This document shows, piece by piece, positions 57,212 to 64,000 of a stretch of DNA of 64,000 nt. The translations under genes and the position numbers were made by a program. Numbering within the stretch: the first letter of the stretch is position 1; every line of letters starts with the position of its first letter. The DNA is from Capillimicrobium parvum. Lineage in GTDB: Bacteria > Actinomycetota > Thermoleophilia > Solirubrobacterales > Solirubrobacteraceae. The notes under the pieces were generated by a model, which was given only the letters and a program-made list of their open reading frames with translations, made no database searches and was not told where the DNA came from. The stretch spans positions 3,162,001 to 3,226,000 of the forward strand of contig NZ_CP087164.1 of the NCBI RefSeq assembly GCF_021172045.1, read 5' to 3'.

Positions 57212-58746
57212 GATCCCTCCGCCTCGCCGGTCGGCTCGGCCGATTCGGGCGCGGGCTCGAGACCGTCGGACGGGACGGGGGCGGCCTGCGGCTCCCCGGC
57301 GTCGCCAGGACCCTCGGCCGCCGCGTCCTCGGCCAGCGCGACCTCCTCGTCGAGCAGCGCCTCCTCGGCGTCGGCCGCCTCGGCGCCGGCGTCCTCCTCG
57401 GACGCCTCCTCGACGGCTTCGACCTCGACCTCGCCCGAGACGTCGAGGTCGTGGAGCTCGCCGCTCTCGTCCTCGTCGTCGGCCGTGAGGACGGTCACGT
57501 CGTCGGTGTCGTAGTCGACGAGCGCCTGGTGGGCGAAGAGGCCGCAGTAGCGCGAGCTCGGCAGCGCCGCGTTCGGGCAGCGGCGCCCGTTGGCGAGGAT
57601 CGCGTGGCAGCGCCCGTCCAGGCCCTCCTCGCCGTCCTCGCCGCCGCCGCGGTCCTCGGTGGCGAACTCGGTCTCGGACTTGATGTCGATCCGCCAGCCG
57701 GTGAGGCGGGCGGCGAGCCGGGCGTTCTGGCCCTCGCGCCCGATCGCCAGCGACAGCTGGTCGTCGGGGACGATGACGGTCGCCTGCTTGGCCTCGTCGT
57801 CGACGAGCACCTCGCGCACCCGGGCCGGGCTCAGGGCCTTGGCGACGAACCGGGCGGGCTCGTCGTTGTAGGGGATGATGTCGATCTTCTCGCCACGCAG
57901 CTCGGAGACGACCATGCGCACGCGCGAGCCGCGCGGGCCCACGCACGCGCCGACGGGATCGACGCCGTCGGCATGCGAGACCACGGCGATCTTCGAGCGG
58001 TAGCCGGGCTCGCGCGCGACGTTCTCGATCTCGACGAGGCCGTCGGCGATCTCGGGGACCTCGAGCTCGAAGAGCTGCTTGATGAGCTCGGGGTCGCGGC
58101 GCGAGACGATGATGCTCGGCCCCTTCGTGGAGGGCGAGACCTCCTTGATGACCGCCTTGACCCGCTGGTTGTGCTCGTAGCGCTCGCCCTCGACCTGCTC
58201 GCTCTTGGGCAGCAGCGCCTCGACGCGCTCGCGCAGCTGGATGAGGGTGTAGCGCGCGTCCTTCTGCTGGACGATGCCGGTGATCAGCTCGCCGACGCGG
58301 TCGCGGTACTCCTCGTACATCATGTCGCGCTCCGCCTCGCGGATGCGCTGCAGGATGACCTGCTTGGCGGTCTGGGCGGCGATGCGGCCGAAGTCGTCGG
58401 GCGTGACGTCGCGCTCGTCGATCTGGTCCTTGTACTGCTCGAACTTGACCGGGTCGATCTCGGGGTCCTCGGGCTCGCGCATCTCCCCCGTCTCGGGGTC
58501 GATGGTCGTGCCCTCGTCGATCGTCTCGACGATCAGCTGCGCCTCGAGGCGCTCCGGGATGATCAGCTCGATGACGCGGAAGTCCGCGGTCTCGGAGTCG
58601 AGCTCCACCCGCGCGTACTTCGCCGAGCCCGGCTGCTTCTTGTAGGCGGCCAGCAGGGCGTCCTGCAGCGCGAACATGAGCTTCTCGGTGGAGATGCCCT
58701 TCTCGCGTGCGAGCACCGTCATGGCCTCAACGACTTCTCGGGACAT
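57208..58746 (-). CDS. nusA: Transcription termination/antitermination factor NusA with extended C-terminus
   Basis: 512 residues. NusA N-terminal domain (1-130), S1 domain with [25 protein letters not shown], and two KH domains including [22 protein letters not shown] and [17 protein letters not shown]. After the KH domains a Cys/His motif follows (Cys380, Cys390, Cys401, His406 in [13 protein letters not shown] and [10 protein letters not shown]), then a 95-residue acidic tail from about 417. NusA modulates pausing and termination of RNA polymerase. It starts 5 bp after rimP and overlaps ylxR by 4 bp. Confidence 0.95.
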   Translation of the reverse strand: MSREVVEAMTVLAREKGISTEKLMFALQDALLAAYKKQPGSAKYARVELDSETADFRVIELIIPERLEAQLIVETIDEGTTIDPETGEMREPEDPEIDPVKFEQYKDQIDERDVTPDDFGRIAAQTAKQVILQRIREAERDMMYEEYRDRVGELITGIVQQKDARYTLIQLRERVEALLPKSEQVEGERYEHNQRVKAVIKEVSPSTKGPSIIVSRRDPELIKQLFELEVPEIADGLVEIENVAREPGYRSKIAVVSHADGVDPVGACVGPRGSRVRMVVSELRGEKIDIIPYNDEPARFVAKALSPARVREVLVDDEAKQATVIVPDDQLSLAIGREGQNARLAARLTGWRIDIKSETEFATEDRGGGEDGEEGLDGRCHAILANGRRCPNAALPSSRYCGLFAHQALVDYDTDDVTVLTADDEDESGELHDLDVSGEVEVEAVEEASEEDAGAEAADAEEALLDEEVALAEDAAAEGPGDAGEPQAAPVPSDGLEPAPESAEPTGEAEGS

Positions 58747-58751
58747 GGTGG

Positions 58752-59165
58752 CTACTCCTCGACGAGGTTCGAACGGCTGATGTCGTCGTACGGGATCGCC
58801 ACCACGCCCGTGGCGGCGGCGATCGTCACCTCCTGCTCGGAGGCACCGACGAGCTCACCGGTGAAGGTCTTGTGGCCGTCTCGCGGCTCACGCGTACGGA
58901 CCCGGGCACGGCGGCCCAGGAAGCGGCGGAAGTGATCGGGCTTGGAGAGCGGGCGCTGACGGCCGGGGCTGGACACCTCGAGCGCGTGGCTCTCGCGCAC
59001 CTCGGGCAGGAGGAGGGTGACGCGCTCACACAGCTCGAGCGTGACGCCGTCGGGATGGTCGATGAAGAGCCGCACGGTCTCACCGGAGACCTCTGCGAGC
59101 AGCACCTCGACATCCGGCGCGGACTCGGCCAGACGCGTCTCGATCTGCTGCTGAATCGGATGCAC
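58752..59165 (-). CDS. rimP: Ribosome maturation factor RimP
   Basis: 137 residues, GTG start with GGAGG five to seven bases upstream; longer in-frame forms read through the leader and are rejected. Visible RimP blocks: VRLFIDHPDGVTLELCERVT, the HALEVSSPGRQRPLSKPDHFRRFLGRR motif and GELVGASEQEVTI. It helps assemble the 30S subunit. It is the first gene of the nusA-infB operon; a terminator-like hairpin lies in its leader. Confidence 0.94.
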   Translation of the reverse strand: MHPIQQQIETRLAESAPDVEVLLAEVSGETVRLFIDHPDGVTLELCERVTLLLPEVRESHALEVSSPGRQRPLSKPDHFRRFLGRRARVRTREPRDGHKTFTGELVGASEQEVTIAAATGVVAIPYDDISRSNLVEE

Positions 59166-59191
59166 CGCTCTCCCTCCCTTCTTCCGGTCCG

Positions 59192-59220
59192 ACAAACAAA
59201 AAAAGCGGGCGATCGCCCAC
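59192..59220 (-). terminator. Rho-independent terminator in the rimP leader (possible attenuator)
   Basis: Minus strand: GTGGGCGATCGCCCGC, a 6-bp stem with a GATC loop, followed directly by seven T residues and GTTTGTC. It lies about 33 bp upstream of the rimP GTG, after the probable promoter region and with no gene in between, so it would end the leader transcript of the rimP-nusA-infB operon prematurely unless overcome. A second hairpin (59234-59250) precedes it, and GGACCGGAAG occurs on both sides (59181-59190 and 59220-59229). Confidence 0.8.
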
Positions 59221-59233
59221 TTCCGGTCCTGCT

Positions 59234-59250
59234 CCGGCCTCGAAGGCCGG
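59234..59250 (-). other. Stable stem-loop in the rimP leader
   Basis: CCGGCCT-TCG-AGGCCGG is a perfect 7-bp stem with a 3-nt loop, 13 bp upstream of the terminator hairpin on the transcribed strand. It has no T run of its own. In combination with the repeated GGACCGGAAG it may be the competing structure of an attenuator; no alternative pairing was proved. Confidence 0.5.
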
Positions 59251-59280
59251 CAACGAAAGCTGTGGGATGAGCGTAGCACT

Positions 59281-59319
59281 CACCGGGGCCCGCCTCCCAC
59301 CGGCAGAGGCGGCCAACCC
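59281..59319. repeat. Short dispersed repeat, copy 2
   Basis: Second copy of the CACCGGGGCCCGC...GCGGCCAACCC repeat, 70 bp upstream of a plus-strand gene of unknown function and in the divergent region shared with rimP. Confidence 0.45.
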
Positions 59320-59388
59320 ACCTTGCACGTGGTGGCCCGGTGTCGGCGCCCCCAGCGCTTCAGGCCGTACGTGCCAGGATCCTGCCGC

Positions 59389-59760
59389 ATGCCCTCAGAC
59401 CTGATCGACGACTACCTCGCCGGCCTCGAAGCGAGCTCCCGGCGGGTGGCGCCCGGCGAGTGGGGACTCAGCATCGTCGACGTCGCGGGCTGGCCGTTGC
59501 ACGTCGGCCTCAAGCTCACCCGAACCCGCCCGCCGCTGCTTCGCGCGCAGGCCGAGGTGGTCGGGCCGGGCCGGGTCGACGACCACGAGGTGCTCTTCCG
59601 CAACCGCTCGCTGGCGATCGTCCGCTACGCCCACACGGGGGCCGGCGCGGTGTGGGTGGTGGGCGACCTCCCGGAGGCCGCGGTGACGGAGAGCGAGCTC
59701 GACCGGCTGCTCGGGCTGGTGGTCAGCGCGGCGGCGGACCTGCGGCGGCTCGCGGCGTAG
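59389..59760 (+). CDS. Small protein of unknown function, YbjN-like
   Basis: 123 residues from ATG 59389 with AGGA ten bases upstream. The sequence is an N-terminal helix (LIDDYLAGLEASSRRVAPGEW), a beta-rich middle (LSIVDVAGWPLHVGLKL, LLRAQAEVVG, VLFRNRSLAIVRYAHTGAG) and a C-terminal helix (ELDRLLGLVVSAAADLRRL). This alpha-beta-alpha order recalls the YbjN/type III chaperone-like fold. No membrane segment. The stop lies inside an 8-bp tandem repeat. Confidence 0.7.
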   Translation: MPSDLIDDYLAGLEASSRRVAPGEWGLSIVDVAGWPLHVGLKLTRTRPPLLRAQAEVVGPGRVDDHEVLFRNRSLAIVRYAHTGAGAVWVVGDLPEAAVTESELDRLLGLVVSAAADLRRLAA

Positions 59761-59784
59761 CGGCGTAGCGGCGTCGCGGCGCAC
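59753..59784. repeat. 8-bp tandem repeat over a stop codon
   Basis: Four units, CGGCGTAG, CGGCGTAG, CGGCGTCG and CGGCGCAC. The first contains the TAG stop of the preceding gene. The two exact units form the most slippage-prone part. Confidence 0.7.
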
Positions 59785-59795
59785 GCCCTCCATCA

Positions 59796-59842
59796 TCGAG
59801 CGTCGAGTTTCTTCGCCTGGGGCACAGAGACTCGACGCTCGG
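59796..59842. repeat. 47-bp palindrome, copy C (unknown / TPR convergent junction)
   Basis: Begins TCGAGCGTCGAGTTTCTTCG and ends ACTCGACGCTCGG. The arms are exact inverted copies of TCGAGCGTCGAGT over 11 of 13 bases and match copies A and B. It fills the gap between the plus-strand gene ending at 59760 and the minus-strand TPR gene ending at 59863. Confidence 0.85.
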
Positions 59843-59862
59843 CGAACCCCGGCGGCGCGCCC

Positions 59863-60234
59863 TCAGGCCGCCCGCCGCCGCGCCTGGTCGCGGTAGCGCC
59901 GGTAGTCCGGCCGCTCCGGTCGCAGCTGCGCGGCGAGCGCCAGCGGCCGGCGCGCCTCGCGGTGGCGGCCGAGCTGCTGCAGCGACCGGCCGAGGCAGAA
60001 CAGCGCGAAGTCGTTCGTGGGCGCCTGGTCGACGACGGCCTCGAACTCCGCGGCCGCGGCCTCGTAGCGCGCGCAGTGAAACAGGGCGCGGCCCAGGGCC
60101 TCGCGGATCGACGCCTTGTCCGGCTCCAGATCCCGGGCGCGCGACAGCGGAACGGCGGCCGCGTGGAAGTCGCCGTCCTCGAGCAGCTGCGTTCCGCGCT
60201 GGTAGAGGTCGTAGACGTTGTCGGGGTCAGGCAA
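59863..60234 (-). CDS. TPR-repeat protein
   Basis: 123 residues, TTG start. Three TPR-like helical pairs: YDLYQRGTQLLEDGDFHAAAVPLSRA, ASIREALGRALFHCARYEAAAAEFEA and FALFCLGRSLQQLGRHREARRPL. The end is basic (RYRDQARRRAA). It follows the transglutaminase gene by 6 bp and likely belongs to the same transcript, with a scaffolding role in the MoxR/DUF58/transglutaminase cluster. Confidence 0.88.
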   Translation of the reverse strand: MPDPDNVYDLYQRGTQLLEDGDFHAAAVPLSRARDLEPDKASIREALGRALFHCARYEAAAAEFEAVVDQAPTNDFALFCLGRSLQQLGRHREARRPLALAAQLRPERPDYRRYRDQARRRAA

Positions 60235-60240
60235 CTCGGC

Positions 60241-62472
60241 TCAGTGTAGGCCGCGCGGCGGCAGCGCCCAGAGCGCCCGCAGCCGCGCCAGCGGGCCCAT
60301 GCCCGCGGCCAGCGCCCGCCGCAGCGCGCGCCGCTGCTCGCGCGTCGGCCCGTCGGCGCGAGCCGCGTAGCGCCGGTCCCCCAGCGCCCGCACGTACGCG
60401 CGCGCGCCCGGGCTGCCCCGGAACCGCTGCTCGAGCGCGAGCAGCGTCGTGCCCGGCGCGATCGTCCGCCCCGTGCGCCGCAGCGCGCGCTCGAGCTCGG
60501 CGATCTCGAACGGCGGTCCCGCCAGCTGTGCGCGGCGCCGACGGCGGGCGACCAGCCAGCCGCCCCCGCCGGCCAGCAGCACGGCGGCGATCCCGACGGC
60601 GATGAACGGCGCCGGGTCCGTCCCACCGGATCCCGAGCCGAGGTCCGTGGGGGTGCCGCCGCCCGGCCCGAGATCCGCGCCGATCCCGCCGCGCGGCTCC
60701 GGGCCGCGCGGGACGCCGCCGATGTCTGCCGCCGCCCCGCCGCTCTCCTGGCTGCGCGCCGGCGCGTCGGCCGGCGTCGGATCGAAGGTCACCCAGCCGA
60801 GATGCACGAACCACACCTCGACCCACGAGTGCGCATCGAGGTCGCGGACGACGTACTCGCCGGACTTCGAGTCCAGCTGGCCGGGGGTGAAGCCCGCGCT
60901 CACCCGCGCCGGCACCCCGCCCATCCGCAGCAGCAGCGCCATCGCGCCGGAGTAGTGCTGGCAGTAGCCGGCGTGGGTGCGCAGGAGGAAGTCGGCGAGC
61001 GGCAGGCGCGAGTCGCGCACGTTCTCCTCGTAGACGAACTGGGAGCCGTTGAGGTAGTCCTCGACCCGCTGCACGTACTCGTACGGCGTGCTCGACTCGG
61101 AGGCGAGCCGCCGGCTGAGGGCGTAGACCGCGCCGTAGCCCGTGCGCTGCAGCACGGCGACCGCCTCGTCCTCGCCGGTCCCCGGCCCGGTGGCGATCGG
61201 CGCCAGCCCCGTGCCGAACGGCTGGAAGTGGATGAGGATGCGGCCGTTCGAGCCGTCGGGCGGCGCGAAGATCGTCGTCTCGTCGCCCAGGTAGCCGGGG
61301 TAGTCGGCCGGCGCGGCGCGCAGCTGCTGGTCGCTCGGCCGCGGGACGTAGGACTCGGCGAGGTACGCGTCGCCGGTGGAGAGGTCGTCGTGGTTCATCG
61401 CCACCGTGAAGCCGCCGGCGCGCGTGTTGACCGGCCGGGCCGGAGCGCGCGAGATCGACAGCGTCTCCCCCGGCGCGATGAACTGGCGCGTCTGCATGCC
61501 GGCGACCGTCACGCGCACGTCCTGACGCCAGCGCGGGTGCTCCGGCGCCCCCTCCGCGATCGGCGTCAGCGGATTCGCGCCCGGCTCCGACCGCCACCGC
61601 ACACCGTCGAAGAACTCGAGGTCGTCCGCCTTCCAGTACGCGGGGCGCTGCGCCTTGACCCGGAGCAGGATGCGCCCGTCGCGCGGCCAGTCCAGCGGGC
61701 CGTAGCCGTGGGTCCAGTCGAAGCGGTCGGGCTCGTCGGGCTGCAGCGCGGAGGCGATCTGCTGCACGTCGACGACCGGCCCGTCGCCGTCGAGCGCGGG
61801 CGCGACGAGCATGCCGCCCCCCACCGCGGCGAGCACCACCGCGGCGCCGGGCAGCGCGAGCCGCAGCGGCAGGCGGTCGGCGAGGACGAAGAGACAGAGC
61901 GGCAGGGCGAAGAGCGCCCCCGCCACCCACGGGTGCGCGCCCGAGCGCTGGATCGCCGGGATCGCGAACAGCACGGCCAGCGCGAACAGGCACCAGCCCC
62001 GGAATCCCGCGCGCCCACCCGACCGCGGCCACGTCGCGGCCAGCACCGCGACCATCGCCAGCATCGTCCCGCCGCAGGCGATGACGATCCTCACCCACTC
62101 GTTGACGCCGCGGTACGGGACGGTCACTCCGGGCAGCGCCGAGATGCCCTCCCCCAGCCCGCTGGCCAGCTCGTCCCAGTCGCGCGGGTCGAACATCCAC
62201 AGCGGCACGCCGGCGGCGAGGAGCCCCCCGGCGAGCAGGCCGACGCCCGCCAGCAGCGCGGCGCCGATGCGCAGACGGCCGTCGCGCGACCGGGCGGTGA
62301 ACGTCAGCGCCACCGCCGCGAGGGCGGCCGCGGCGGCGAACGCGGCGCCGCGCCCGCGCGGTGCCTCGAAGATCAGCATCCCGTCCCAGCGCACGACGCA
62401 GACCATCAGCAGGGCGGCCAGGGCGAGCAGCCGCACGGCCGTACGACCGTCGCTCTCGCGCCCGGCGGTCAC
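60241..62472 (-). CDS. Transglutaminase-domain membrane protein
   Basis: 743 residues, GTG start overlapping the DUF58 gene by 4 bp (GTGA). The N-terminal half has about six membrane spans (first ALAALLMVCVVRW, last VVLAAVGGGMLVAPAL), then a large extracytoplasmic part with the transglutaminase-like core: Cys in THAGYCQHYSGAMALLLRMGGVPARV, His in VVRDLDAHSWVEVWF and Asp in VTFDPTPAD. A Gly/Pro-rich linker and a final membrane span (about 625-645) precede a cytoplasmic helix. Such proteins accompany MoxR and DUF58 in actinobacteria; the substrate is unknown. Confidence 0.93.
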   Translation of the reverse strand: MTAGRESDGRTAVRLLALAALLMVCVVRWDGMLIFEAPRGRGAAFAAAAALAAVALTFTARSRDGRLRIGAALLAGVGLLAGGLLAAGVPLWMFDPRDWDELASGLGEGISALPGVTVPYRGVNEWVRIVIACGGTMLAMVAVLAATWPRSGGRAGFRGWCLFALAVLFAIPAIQRSGAHPWVAGALFALPLCLFVLADRLPLRLALPGAAVVLAAVGGGMLVAPALDGDGPVVDVQQIASALQPDEPDRFDWTHGYGPLDWPRDGRILLRVKAQRPAYWKADDLEFFDGVRWRSEPGANPLTPIAEGAPEHPRWRQDVRVTVAGMQTRQFIAPGETLSISRAPARPVNTRAGGFTVAMNHDDLSTGDAYLAESYVPRPSDQQLRAAPADYPGYLGDETTIFAPPDGSNGRILIHFQPFGTGLAPIATGPGTGEDEAVAVLQRTGYGAVYALSRRLASESSTPYEYVQRVEDYLNGSQFVYEENVRDSRLPLADFLLRTHAGYCQHYSGAMALLLRMGGVPARVSAGFTPGQLDSKSGEYVVRDLDAHSWVEVWFVHLGWVTFDPTPADAPARSQESGGAAADIGGVPRGPEPRGGIGADLGPGGGTPTDLGSGSGGTDPAPFIAVGIAAVLLAGGGGWLVARRRRRAQLAGPPFEIAELERALRRTGRTIAPGTTLLALEQRFRGSPGARAYVRALGDRRYAARADGPTREQRRALRRALAAGMGPLARLRALWALPPRGLH

Positions 62473-63581
62473 GCCGCCTCCCGGACCGGCGACCGCGTCA
62501 GGTCGTGGCCCGTGCACCCGGCGACGGTGAACATCGCGCGCCGGCCGGCCATCGCCCCGGGGACGACGAGCACCCGCCGCGGCGCCGAGGAGGCGATCAG
62601 CGCGCGGGGCACGCGCTCGGGCGCCTGCGCGACGACGAGCACGACCGGCCCGCGCCGCCCGTTGAGCGCTCCGAGCGCGGGCGCGCCGTCGTCGCCGAGC
62701 AGCGCCAACCGCACGTGCAGCGCCGTCCAGCCGTGCAGGTCGCCGTCCAGCGGCGTCGGCCGCCGGTCACCGGGCAGCAGCAGCCCGCAGCCGCCGTGGC
62801 GCGCCAGGTGCACGGCGAGCGACGCGGTGGCGCGCACCGCCTGGTCGAGCAGCTCGCCGTCGCCGCCGCGCGGGTCGAGCACCACGAGCGGCCGGGCGTC
62901 GGCCTCCGGCAGCAGGCGGCGCTCGACGAGCCCGTGGCCGCGGGCCAGCGCCGGCCAGTGGATCCGCGTCGCGGGCGCGCCGGGCTGCGCCGGGCGCAGC
63001 CCGTCGAGCTCCACCTCGGCCGCGCCGGCGGCGGAGTGCCGGCCGCCGAGCCCGGTGCCGTCGCCCCCGGAGCTGCGCGTCATCTTCACGGGCTCGATGC
63101 GCGGCAGGACGAGCACGGATGCCGCGGGCTGATCGGCCTCGCGCCGGACCGCCAGCAGGCCGAGCGGGTCGCCGATCATGAGCGCCGACGGCGCCAGCTC
63201 GCGCCGCCCGCGCCGCGAGAAGCGGGCCGAGACGCGCAGCCGCTCGTCGTGGCGGGCGGCGGGCAGCCGGCGCGGCTCGCCGAGCAGCGGCTCGTCGAGC
63301 GTGATGCCGATGAGCCCGAGCAGGCCGCCGCGGACCTCGAGCTGGGCGTGCAGCGGCTCCTCCTCCATGACGCGCCGCGCGTCGATGCGCCGCTGCACCC
63401 GCGCGCCGGCCGAGCTCGCCAGCACCCACGCGGCCGCCAGGAGCACGAGGACGAGCAGCGCGATGCCCGGCACGTAGAGCGACTCGGCGTCGAAGAGGAC
63501 CGCCGCGCCGAGCAGCGCGACCCCGAGCCCGAGCACGCCTGACGCCCCTCCCGCGCGAACGTCCTGGCGGCGCAGGCGCAT
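62469..63581 (-). CDS. DUF58-family protein
   Basis: 370 residues. Two N-terminal membrane spans (about 14-30 and 38-54), a beta-rich region, then the DUF58 core DGLRPAQPGAPATRIHWPALARGHGLVERRL and LVVLDPRGGDGELLDQAVRATASL, which resembles a degenerate vWA fold. The motif IHWPALAR replaces the usual IxWxxSAR. It lies between a MoxR ATPase and the transglutaminase, the standard MoxR-DUF58-TG arrangement, likely acting together in surface protein maturation or envelope stress. Confidence 0.9.
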   Translation of the reverse strand: MRLRRQDVRAGGASGVLGLGVALLGAAVLFDAESLYVPGIALLVLVLLAAAWVLASSAGARVQRRIDARRVMEEEPLHAQLEVRGGLLGLIGITLDEPLLGEPRRLPAARHDERLRVSARFSRRGRRELAPSALMIGDPLGLLAVRREADQPAASVLVLPRIEPVKMTRSSGGDGTGLGGRHSAAGAAEVELDGLRPAQPGAPATRIHWPALARGHGLVERRLLPEADARPLVVLDPRGGDGELLDQAVRATASLAVHLARHGGCGLLLPGDRRPTPLDGDLHGWTALHVRLALLGDDGAPALGALNGRRGPVVLVVAQAPERVPRALIASSAPRRVLVVPGAMAGRRAMFTVAGCTGHDLTRSPVREAA

Positions 63582-63593
63582 GGGGGCGGGGCG

Positions 63594-64000
63594 CTACAGC
63601 GCCGGGGTGGCGCTGACCGCGTCGGCGATCACGCCTTCGGCGGTCTCTCCCACCGCCTCGGGGCCGAGGAGGATGCGATGCGCGAGGATCGGCCCCGCGA
63701 GCGCCTGGACGTCGTCGGGCAGGGCGTGCGCGCGGCCGTGCAGCAGCGCCCGCGCCTTTGCCGCCCGCAGCAGCAGCAGCCCCGCGCGCGGGGACGCGCC
63801 GAGCTCCACCCGGCGGTCCTCTCGGGTGCGCGTGAGCAGCGAGACGATGTAGGAGCGCAGCGGGTCGGAGGCGTGGACCCGGCGGGCGGCGTCCTGCGCG
63901 GCGAGCACCTCGTCCGCCGTGGCGACCGGCTGGAGCGTGTCGACGGGGTCGCCGGTCTCGTGATCGGTGAGCATCGCGACCTCGGACGCGGTTGACGGGT
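63594..64000 (-). CDS. MoxR-type AAA+ ATPase, C-terminal part
   Basis: Runs off the right edge; about 134 residues are present, the C-terminal lid of a MoxR ATPase: VLAAQDAARRVHASDPLRSYIVSLLTRTRED, VELGASPRAGLLLLRAAKARALLHG and VTPDDVQ-like ALPDDVQALAGPILAHRI. The ATPase core with Walker motifs lies outside the window. MoxR proteins are chaperones that activate proteins with vWA/DUF58 domains, in line with the next gene. Confidence 0.9.
   Translation of the reverse strand, partial: PSTASEVAMLTDHETGDPVDTLQPVATADEVLAAQDAARRVHASDPLRSYIVSLLTRTREDRRVELGASPRAGLLLLRAAKARALLHGRAHALPDDVQALAGPILAHRILLGPEAVGETAEGVIADAVSATPAL

Overview
The window is a very GC-rich stretch of actinobacterial chromosome. 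Gene families, the two sufR/sufC-S-U-B-D style features (Rrf2 regulator, Rieske protein in the operon), GTG/TTG start use and the general flavour of the proteins suggest a deep-branching actinobacterium such as class Thermoleophilia (Solirubrobacterales); that placement is inference, since no rRNA or marker comparison was possible. No tRNA, rRNA, CRISPR array, prophage or complete transposase gene was seen.

Backbone. Read on the minus strand from right to left, the window carries an old, widely conserved housekeeping chain: rimP-nusA-ylxR-infB-ylxP-rbfA-nrnA (59.2-52.8 kb), truB-ribF-rpsO (51.9-49.9 kb), pnp-M16 protease-dapB (48.7-44.4 kb), dapA-rnj (39.3-36.7 kb) and ftsK-rodZ-cinA-thpR-recA-recX (7.8-0.3 kb). 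Many members overlap by 4 bases. The chain is interrupted by accessory modules: a small plus-strand gene and a palindromic MITE-like element between truB and nrnA; recD2, a 13-residue repeat protein with an RDD membrane protein, and a Usp-like pair between dapB and dapA; and about 29 kb between rnj and ftsK.

The 29-kb accessory block (7.8-36.7 kb) contains an OmpR/EnvZ-type two-component pair; a second signalling pair made of a cyclic-nucleotide-domain histidine kinase and a receiver-thioredoxin reductase-like fusion; a complete SUF iron-sulfur assembly operon under an Rrf2 regulator; a histone-deacetylase-family amidohydrolase divergent from a group II PLP decarboxylase; an O-methyltransferase; a Crp/Fnr regulator; a UbiB-like kinase with a flavin monooxygenase; an enoyl-CoA hydratase behind class II DAHP synthase; a truncated globin behind a dialkylglycine-decarboxylase-like aminotransferase; and a multicopper oxidase with a ZIP transporter, preceded by a possible metalloregulator box.

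The right end (59.4-64.0 kb) holds a small unknown protein, a TPR protein, and the usual MoxR - DUF58 - transglutaminase cluster running off the edge.

The structural features that genes do not explain are the most interesting: five tandem 41-nt hairpins plus a four-tetrad G-quadruplex motif between cinA and thpR; a 47-bp palindrome found three times, each time between convergent genes; a 170-bp fully palindromic element whose edge supplies the nrnA stop codon; a terminator in the rimP leader that looks like an attenuator; and two genes (an O-methyltransferase and ylxR) whose only sensible start is a CTG inside a CTGA overlap.
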